Source: Spirochaetaceae bacterium
Lineage (GTDB): Bacteria > Spirochaetota > Spirochaetia > Treponematales > Breznakiellaceae
Length of the DNA stretch: 9,528 nt
Reading direction: 5' to 3'
NCBI GenBank assembly: GCA_031255395.1
Contig: JAIRSQ010000061.1
Location: 1 to 9,528, forward strand
Shown here: positions 5,784-9,528 of the stretch, piece by piece
Position numbering within the stretch: position 1 is the first letter of the stretch
Layout of the letters: each line of letters opens with the position of its first letter
Notes under the pieces: generated by a model
The model's input: the letters and a program-made list of their open reading frames with translations, nothing else
What the model was told of the DNA's origin: nothing
Databases searched by the model: none
Program-made: the position numbers and the translations under genes

Positions 5784-6686
5784 TTATCTGGGCGGCGGCG
5801 GCACGGTGATTATGCGCCCCGATATTACGCGGTCGGGGTTGCGGATACCGTTATACCGCGCTATATACCTGTAATACCACGGATTCCGGTAAGCGGCCTG
5901 CGAAACGTCCCAAAGAGTGTCTCCCCAGCGCAGCCTGTACTTTATCCCGCCGGCGGGTATAACTGCGGGAAATTTGACGGAAAACACGGGAGCGTTTGAG
6001 CGCCGGAGCGAAGAGGGCGGGGGCGTTTGCCGCGGTTCTTCGACTGGAGGCGCGGCAGGTGGCGCTACGGCGACGGGCGGAACCGCGGGAATAACGGCCG
6101 TAACTTCAGGAACGTCTTCGACTGTTTCCGCGGGCGGCGTTTCGGCAATGTTTTGCGACGGCGGCACGTACAGTTCCTGTTTTGCCCGGAACACGAAAAA
6201 CCACAGCGCGAAAACAGCAAGCAGAACGGCAACTAACGCGGTCGTGGCAAAACGCACGAAATTAGGGCGTTTAACGGCGGCGGCGGATTTATTACCCGAT
6301 ATATCTTCGTGCTCAAACAAAAAATCCTCAAAATTTGGGACACCCTCGTCGGGCGGCATCGAAGCGATCATCAGGTTCTTGTTTTTTTTGTCGGGATTGT
6401 CAAGATCGCGGGCTTCTGCCAAAAGTTCGCCGTTCTCATTGTAAGAGACGACAAGCTCAATTGACGGGCTGCCCTCTTTTTTTCGAGCGATATTTTCGAC
6501 TATAAGCGTCCCGACATAGGCAGCGTTAGCCATAGACATAGAAGATGTCTTATAAATATCAATCTGTACGTTTGTTTGCGCGTCATGCGCGGTGGTAAGA
6601 ACGAGCCGCTTTTTTGCAACCTTATTCTCCTCCAAAATAGGAAAAAACGCGCCATTCGCAATTTTAATGCCGATCATCGAGGACAT
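5784..6686 (-). CDS. Single-pass membrane protein: Hsp70 substrate-binding-like N-domain, Pro-rich stalk, C-terminal LysM
   Basis: Residues 1-108 resemble the beta-sandwich substrate-binding domain of DnaK/Hsp70 by eye: IGIKIANGAFFPILEEN, RLVLTTAHDAQTNVQIDIY, a G(T)L-type strand, GSPSIELVVSYNENGEL and AEARD match the DnaK order G-V-x-x-L-I-x-x-N, STAxDNQxxVxIxV, PxIEVTFDIDxxGIL, VSAKD. There is no ATPase domain. After an acidic linker, a membrane helix (about 146-166) is preceded by KRPNFVR, which puts the N-domain inside the cell. A stalk rich in Pro, Ala, Val and Glu (168-245) leads to one LysM domain (249-297: YRLRWGDTLWDVSQAAYRNP, ARYNGIRNPDRVISG), which should bind peptidoglycan. The start has AGGAG seven bases upstream. 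The function is unknown; an anchor tying a cytoplasmic peptide or partner-binding module to the wall is inference. LysM is secure, the Hsp70-like call is good but needs a profile search. Confidence 0.87.
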   Translation of the reverse strand: MSSMIGIKIANGAFFPILEENKVAKKRLVLTTAHDAQTNVQIDIYKTSSMSMANAAYVGTLIVENIARKKEGSPSIELVVSYNENGELLAEARDLDNPDKKNKNLMIASMPPDEGVPNFEDFLFEHEDISGNKSAAAVKRPNFVRFATTALVAVLLAVFALWFFVFRAKQELYVPPSQNIAETPPAETVEDVPEVTAVIPAVPPVAVAPPAAPPVEEPRQTPPPSSLRRSNAPVFSVKFPAVIPAGGIKYRLRWGDTLWDVSQAAYRNPWYYRYIARYNGIRNPDRVISGRIITVPPPPR

Positions 6687-6988
6687 TTCAAAACTCCTTG
6701 CATCGCCATGGACTAATTTCTTAAATATTGGCTTACGTTAAGGATTAAAACCAGCCTAGTAAGTCTAATGCCGTTGCGCCTGCGAGTCAAGACCGCTCGC
6801 CGCAAACTAAAATGCCGTTACGTTCTATGGCGCGCCCGTTGCCGTCCGGCGAAAAATCCCCAAAATTCGCTCTTCCAAAACTGAAATTTTGAAACAGCGG
6901 CGCTTATCTCTCGTTTTTTTTCGCGCTATACTGCGGTTGGAGGGCGGCGAAAAATTGAAACCCGAAAGCCGCCTGTAAAGAACAGATT
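6687..6988. other. Intergenic region between divergent LysM and paaK-like genes
   Basis: About 300 bases with no gene that I can support. It holds the AGGAG site of the LysM gene (6694-6698, minus strand), an AT-rich stretch near 6711-6750 where a minus-strand promoter would be expected but no clear -35/-10 pair stands out, a run of eight T (6914-6921), a plus-strand -10-like TATACT, and a GGAGGG (6940-6945) too far from the next ATG to serve it. A copy of the CGCCGCAAA motif seen near spoVG lies at 6799-6807. Confidence 0.6.
6904..6932 (+). promoter_or_regulatory. Possible promoter of the paaK-like operon
   Basis: TATACT (6927-6932, 5 of 6 with the consensus) has TTATCT (6904-6909, 3 of 6) 17 bases upstream. 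The -35 match is weak. It would give a leader of about 50 bases containing a GGAGGG and a 7-codon TTG-started frame (6955-6978). Confidence 0.3.
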
Positions 6989-8302
6989 ATGGAATTTCAA
7001 TACTGGCACCCCGACAGGGAAAAAATTGGACGGGAGGAGTTACGTTCCCTTCAGCTTGACGCGCTGAAAAAAAGCGTTGCCGGCGCGTTGCGGACGGATT
7101 TTTATGGCAAGCGGCTGGCGGAGTCGGGGATTAGTAGCGCGGACGATATAACGAGCCTTGACGATGTCAGGCGTATCCCGGTCACGACAAAGAACGACCT
7201 GCGCGCGGCGTTTCCTTACGGAATGCTGGCGGTTGACAAGTCGGAGGTGGTGCGTCTCCACGCTTCGAGCGGCACGACCGGCGTTCCGACCACGATATAC
7301 TTTAGCCGGAACGACATCGCTTCGTGGTCCGGGCTGGTGGCGCGCTCGATTTACTCGACCGGCTGCACGGAGGCGGACGTGTTTCAGAATATGATAACCT
7401 ATGGCCTCTTTACGGGCGGGCTTGGCTTTCATTACGGCGGCGAGGAGGTGGGGATGCTCGTTATACCGAGCGGCCCGGGCAACACGACGCGGCAGTTCCG
7501 CCTGATGAGGGATTTCGGGACGACGGTCGTCCACGCCACGCCGAGTTTTCTGCTCCATGTCGAAAGCAGGATGCGGGACGAGGGGGTGCGGCGCGACAGC
7601 CTTAGCCTGAAGCGGGCGTTCGCGGGAGCCGAGCCGTATTCCGAGGACGCGCGGCGCAGAATCGAGGAGTTGCTGCAAATCGACGTGTTTAACTCGTACG
7701 GCCTTTCCGAGATGAACGGGCCGGGCGTGGCGTTTGAATGCCAATGCAAGAACGGGATGCACCTTTGGGAGGACGCTTTTCTTGCCGAAATCATAGACCC
7801 TGACACGATGGAAACGCTGCCGGACGGCGAAACGGGCGAGCTTGTGCTGACAACGCTTAGCCGCGAGGCTATGCCGGTGCTGCGCTACCGCACCCGCGAC
7901 ATGACCGCGTTCTACACGGAGCCGTGCCCTTGCGGGCGCGTTCAAAGGCGCATACGGCGTATCAAGGGGCGCAGCGACGATATGCTTATCATCAACGGCG
8001 TGAACATCTTCCCAAGCCAGATAGAAGAAGTGGTGATGGGCATGAAGGAAGTCGGCAACAACTACCTCATCATCGTGGAAAAAGACGGCTTTTTGGACCG
8101 CCTTACCGTCAAAACCGAGGTGAACGCTGAAACCTTTAAGGACGACTCGCGCAAGCTGAACGCGCTCCGCGAAAAGATAAGGCATACGCTGCAAACCACG
8201 ATAACGGTCAATCCGAGGGTCGAGCTTGTCGAAAGCAACAGCCTTCCCGTTTCGGAAGGCAAGGCGAAGCGCGTCCTTGACAGCCGCCCCCGCTCCTGGT
8301 AG
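6989..8302 (+). CDS. paaK: Phenylacetate-CoA ligase family (AMP-forming aryl-acid-CoA ligase)
   Basis: PaaK enzymes activate phenylacetate with ATP and CoA to phenylacetyl-CoA; relatives act on indoleacetate and other aromatic acids, so the substrate here is not certain. The 437-residue length is typical. Motifs in order: YWHPDREKIGREELRSLQ at the N-terminus, the phosphate-binding loop HASSGTTGVPT (91-101), YGLSEMNGPG (237-246), RYRTRDMT (299-306), the hinge GRSDDMLIINGVNIFP (327-342), and the C-terminal SLPVSEGKAKRV with the catalytic Lys region. Cys pairs CQC (251-253) and CPC (313-315) are also present. The ATG at 6989 fits the family start, but the Shine-Dalgarno is poor (AAAGAA). No other phenylacetate pathway genes are in view, so this is an isolated ligase, followed after 21 bases by a nucleotidase-type gene. 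Confidence 0.93.
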   Translation: MEFQYWHPDREKIGREELRSLQLDALKKSVAGALRTDFYGKRLAESGISSADDITSLDDVRRIPVTTKNDLRAAFPYGMLAVDKSEVVRLHASSGTTGVPTTIYFSRNDIASWSGLVARSIYSTGCTEADVFQNMITYGLFTGGLGFHYGGEEVGMLVIPSGPGNTTRQFRLMRDFGTTVVHATPSFLLHVESRMRDEGVRRDSLSLKRAFAGAEPYSEDARRRIEELLQIDVFNSYGLSEMNGPGVAFECQCKNGMHLWEDAFLAEIIDPDTMETLPDGETGELVLTTLSREAMPVLRYRTRDMTAFYTEPCPCGRVQRRIRRIKGRSDDMLIINGVNIFPSQIEEVVMGMKEVGNNYLIIVEKDGFLDRLTVKTEVNAETFKDDSRKLNALREKIRHTLQTTITVNPRVELVESNSLPVSEGKAKRVLDSRPRSW

Positions 8303-8323
8303 AAAATCCGTCGCGAATAAAAA

Positions 8324-8941
8324 ATGGACGATACGGAATTTATTTTTGGCGTCGACCTTGACGGCGTTGTAAGCGATTTTTACGGTGCCATGCGGGAGAT
8401 CGCGGCGGCGTGGCTCGACAAGCCCATGGAAAGCCTTACAGAAAACGTCAGTTTCGGACTGGAAGAATGGAAAATCGACGAATTTGGCGGCTATGAGCGG
8501 CTGCACCGTTTTGCCGTTACCCAGCGCGACCTGTTTCGCGGCATGAAGCCGGTAAAAAACGCGTCCAAGATACTGCGCAAACTTTCGGCAAAAGGGATCA
8601 GAATACGCATCATAACGAACCGCCTGTTCCTAAAATATTCCCATAAAGCCACGATCACGCAAACCGTTGACTGGCTCGATTCGTACGACATCCCCTACTG
8701 GGACCTTTGCTTTATGAAAGACAAGGGAGCGGTGGGAGCCGATTTATACATCGACGACGCGCCGCATAACATAGAAGCGTTGCGCGCCAACGGATGCGAC
8801 TGCATCGTCTTTTCAAACTCGACTAATATCGGCCTGCCCGGTCCTCGCGCCGACAACTGGTACGAGGTCGAGGATTTAGCGCTGCGCGCCAGAGAAAAAT
8901 GGCTGACAGGCGCGCCCGGCCTCTTCGAAGACGACATCTGA
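8324..8941 (+). CDS. 5'(3')-deoxyribonucleotidase-type HAD phosphatase (NT5C family)
   Basis: A 205-residue HAD-superfamily protein of the 5'-nucleotidase NT5C type, expected to remove phosphate from nucleotides or a similar small substrate in the cytoplasm. Motif I is FGVDLDGVVSDF (nucleophile Asp11, acid/base Asp13), motif II IITN with Thr98, motif III FMKDKG (Lys132 or Lys134), and motif IV ADLYIDDAP (Asp144, Asp145). All four motifs are intact. A helical cap (about 20-80) separates motifs I and II, as in the family. It follows the ligase gene by 21 bases with no evident Shine-Dalgarno or promoter, so co-transcription is likely. The functional link to an aryl-CoA ligase is unclear. Its stop lies 3 bases before a heptamer inverted repeat, which may act as the 3' end of the operon. 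Confidence 0.85.
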   Translation: MDDTEFIFGVDLDGVVSDFYGAMREIAAAWLDKPMESLTENVSFGLEEWKIDEFGGYERLHRFAVTQRDLFRGMKPVKNASKILRKLSAKGIRIRIITNRLFLKYSHKATITQTVDWLDSYDIPYWDLCFMKDKGAVGADLYIDDAPHNIEALRANGCDCIVFSNSTNIGLPGPRADNWYEVEDLALRAREKWLTGAPGLFEDDI

Positions 8942-8944
8942 CTC

Positions 8945-9093
8945 AATGAGCAGTGAATAATGAGTAATGAGCAATGGTTTCGATTGGGAATTGCGAGCCG
9001 TCCTTGCTAGCCCCCTAGGGGCCTGACCCCAAAGCAGACTCGCAACCCCCCTCGCCAGCCTCATCCCTCATCCCTCACTGTTCATTGCTCATT
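8945..9093. repeat. MITE-like imperfect inverted repeat with heptameric arms
   Basis: The left arm (8945-8999) and right arm (9037-9093, read on the minus strand) align over about 55 bases. Both begin with four to five degenerate 7-base units of the form AATGAGN: on the left AATGAGC, AGTGAAT, AATGAGT, AATGAGC; on the right AATGAGC, AATGAAC, AGTGAGG, GATGAGG, GATGAGG. Both end in TTGCGAGYC. The central spacer carries the palindrome CCCCTAGGGG (9012-9021). The whole unit could fold into a long hairpin. No ORF is supported inside it and no flanking target-site duplication is evident. Similar small elements are usually multicopy, which cannot be tested in one window. Confidence 0.7.
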
Positions 9094-9128
9094 TGCCCGT
9101 CTTGCGGCGATTCGCTATTCGCGGGTTA

Positions 9129-9158
9129 TTGACCGGAGCGGAACGGCAAAGCTACAAT
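9129..9158 (+). promoter_or_regulatory. Sigma-70-type promoter of hicBA, probably giving a leaderless mRNA
   Basis: TTGACC (9129-9134, 5 of 6) and TACAAT (9153-9158, 5 of 6) are separated by 18 bases. Six bases then lead directly to the hicB ATG at 9165, so the first transcribed base is predicted to be the A of the start codon. No Shine-Dalgarno is present. Confidence 0.6.
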
Positions 9159-9164
9159 TAAAAT

Positions 9165-9377
9165 ATGCCGGAGCAGGAAATTTGTTATACGTATTGGCAG
9201 GAGCCGGACGGTTTCTATTTGGGGTACCTCAATGTCTGGCCGGGGCATTGGACGCAGGGAAAAACGCTCGATGAATTGGAAGAAATGCTTCTTGACCTGT
9301 ATGACATTTACCGCGAGGAAGAGCGGGACAAAAACATTGAAAAGAAGACGGGACATTTGAAGGTTGCCGCTGTATGA
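9165..9377 (+). CDS. hicB: HicB-family antitoxin, short form
   Basis: HicB binds and neutralises the mRNA-cleaving toxin HicA. The 70-residue protein reads YTYWQEPDGFYLGYLNVWPGHW then TQGKTLDELEEMLLDLYDIY, the characteristic partial RNase H-like fold of HicB antitoxins with the hallmark TQGKTLDEL. Only about 20 charged residues follow, so the C-terminal ribbon-helix-helix or helix-turn-helix DNA-binding domain of longer HicB proteins is missing. Self-repression by HicB is therefore doubtful unless the N-domain complex binds DNA. The gene order antitoxin-then-toxin is the less common one for this family. The stop overlaps the hicA start (ATGA), implying coupled translation. A promoter is visible immediately upstream. 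Confidence 0.88.
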   Translation: MPEQEICYTYWQEPDGFYLGYLNVWPGHWTQGKTLDELEEMLLDLYDIYREEERDKNIEKKTGHLKVAAV

Positions 9378-9528
9378 AAGAAGGCGAGCTTCTTAAAATT
9401 CTTAAGAGGCAAGGCTGTGTTTTTGTAAAGCGCTGTAAAAAGCATGACAAGTACATTCAGCCTAGGACCGGAAAAACGGACCAAGTTCCAAGGCATTCAA
9501 ATATCAACGATACGCTGGCAAGGCATAT
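9374..9528 (+). CDS. hicA: HicA-family mRNA interferase toxin, 3'-truncated by the window edge
   Basis: HicA toxins have a double-stranded-RNA-binding-like fold and cleave mRNA with a catalytic His. The first 51 residues are visible: MKEGELLKILKRQGCVFVKR, then KKHDKYIQPRTGK and QVPRH, then INDTLARH. This matches the HicA pattern of an N-terminal helix, a strand, a His-containing turn and a Pro-Arg-His strand. His24 in KKHDKY is at the usual catalytic position. The frame runs open to the window end; the family is normally about 60-80 residues, so only the last helix is missing. Its ATG overlaps the hicB stop by 4 bases. Whether the toxin is intact to its end cannot be seen. Confidence 0.85.
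   Translation, partial: MKEGELLKILKRQGCVFVKRCKKHDKYIQPRTGKTDQVPRHSNINDTLARH

Noticed and set aside
5764..6803. Direct repeat of GACCGCTCGCCGC at 5764-5776 and 6791-6803, flanking the LysM gene
   Set aside because: Only 13 bases with no extension on either side; one such pair is expected by chance in about 9.5 kb of GC-rich DNA.
6913..6921. T-run as a terminator before the paaK-like gene
   Set aside because: No convincing stem precedes it on the plus strand, and no plus-strand gene upstream needs termination there.
7040..8506. Long minus-strand open frame (488 codons) opposite the paaK-like gene
   Set aside because: Antisense to a clear ligase; the His/Arg/Val-rich translation matches no family and follows from the GC-rich codon positions of the real gene.
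8945..9093. CRISPR array
   Set aside because: The heptamers are short, degenerate and contiguous without spacers, and are arranged as an inverted repeat; no cas genes are in view.

Overview
The window looks like chromosomal DNA from a diderm bacterium with many lipoproteins. A spirochaete of the Treponema type is my best guess. The pointers are a spoVG gene outside an obvious sporulation context, a LysM domain of a style I associate with treponemes, relaxed lipoboxes (Ala-Ala-Cys, Leu-Ser-Cys), and a tRNA gene with no encoded CCA. This is inference: there is no rRNA or other phylogenetic marker here. TGA is used as a stop, and the sequence is moderately GC-rich.

Layout. (1) 3-1444, + strand: a membrane GGDEF diguanylate cyclase cut by the left edge, overlapping by 4 bases a DUF192 lipoprotein. 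(2) 1486-4462, - strand: a two-gene unit, a RelA-type (p)ppGpp synthetase with an eroded hydrolase domain, followed with an 11-base overlap by a CapA-like metallophosphatase lipoprotein. (3) 4609-5070, + strand, divergent from relA: a bacteriohemerythrin with all seven di-iron ligands, ended by a hairpin. (4) 5093-5164, - strand: tRNA-Gln(UUG). (5) 5317-6686, - strand: spoVG with a structured leader, and upstream of it a protein that joins an Hsp70 substrate-binding-like domain, one membrane helix, a proline-rich stalk and a C-terminal LysM domain. (6) 6989-8941, + strand: a phenylacetate-CoA ligase-type enzyme and a 5'(3')-deoxyribonucleotidase-type HAD phosphatase. (7) 8945-9093: a non-coding imperfect inverted repeat whose arms are built of degenerate heptamers, resembling a small non-autonomous element. 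(8) 9165 to the right edge: a hicB-hicA toxin-antitoxin pair, with hicA cut by the window end.

How they fit together. Regions 1 and 2 carry two nucleotide second messengers (c-di-GMP and (p)ppGpp), each in a tight pair with an envelope lipoprotein. Hemerythrin suggests oxygen or redox handling in a microaerobic or anaerobic cell. The Hsp70-like/LysM protein would link a cytoplasmic peptide-binding module to the peptidoglycan and is the most unusual protein here. The right end (heptamer repeat plus HicBA) has the character of an accessory or mobile segment.

Two genes (hemerythrin and hicB) have a good -10 box ending exactly 6 bases before the ATG and no Shine-Dalgarno, which predicts leaderless mRNAs. 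relA, spoVG and the LysM gene instead have clear AGGAG sites.
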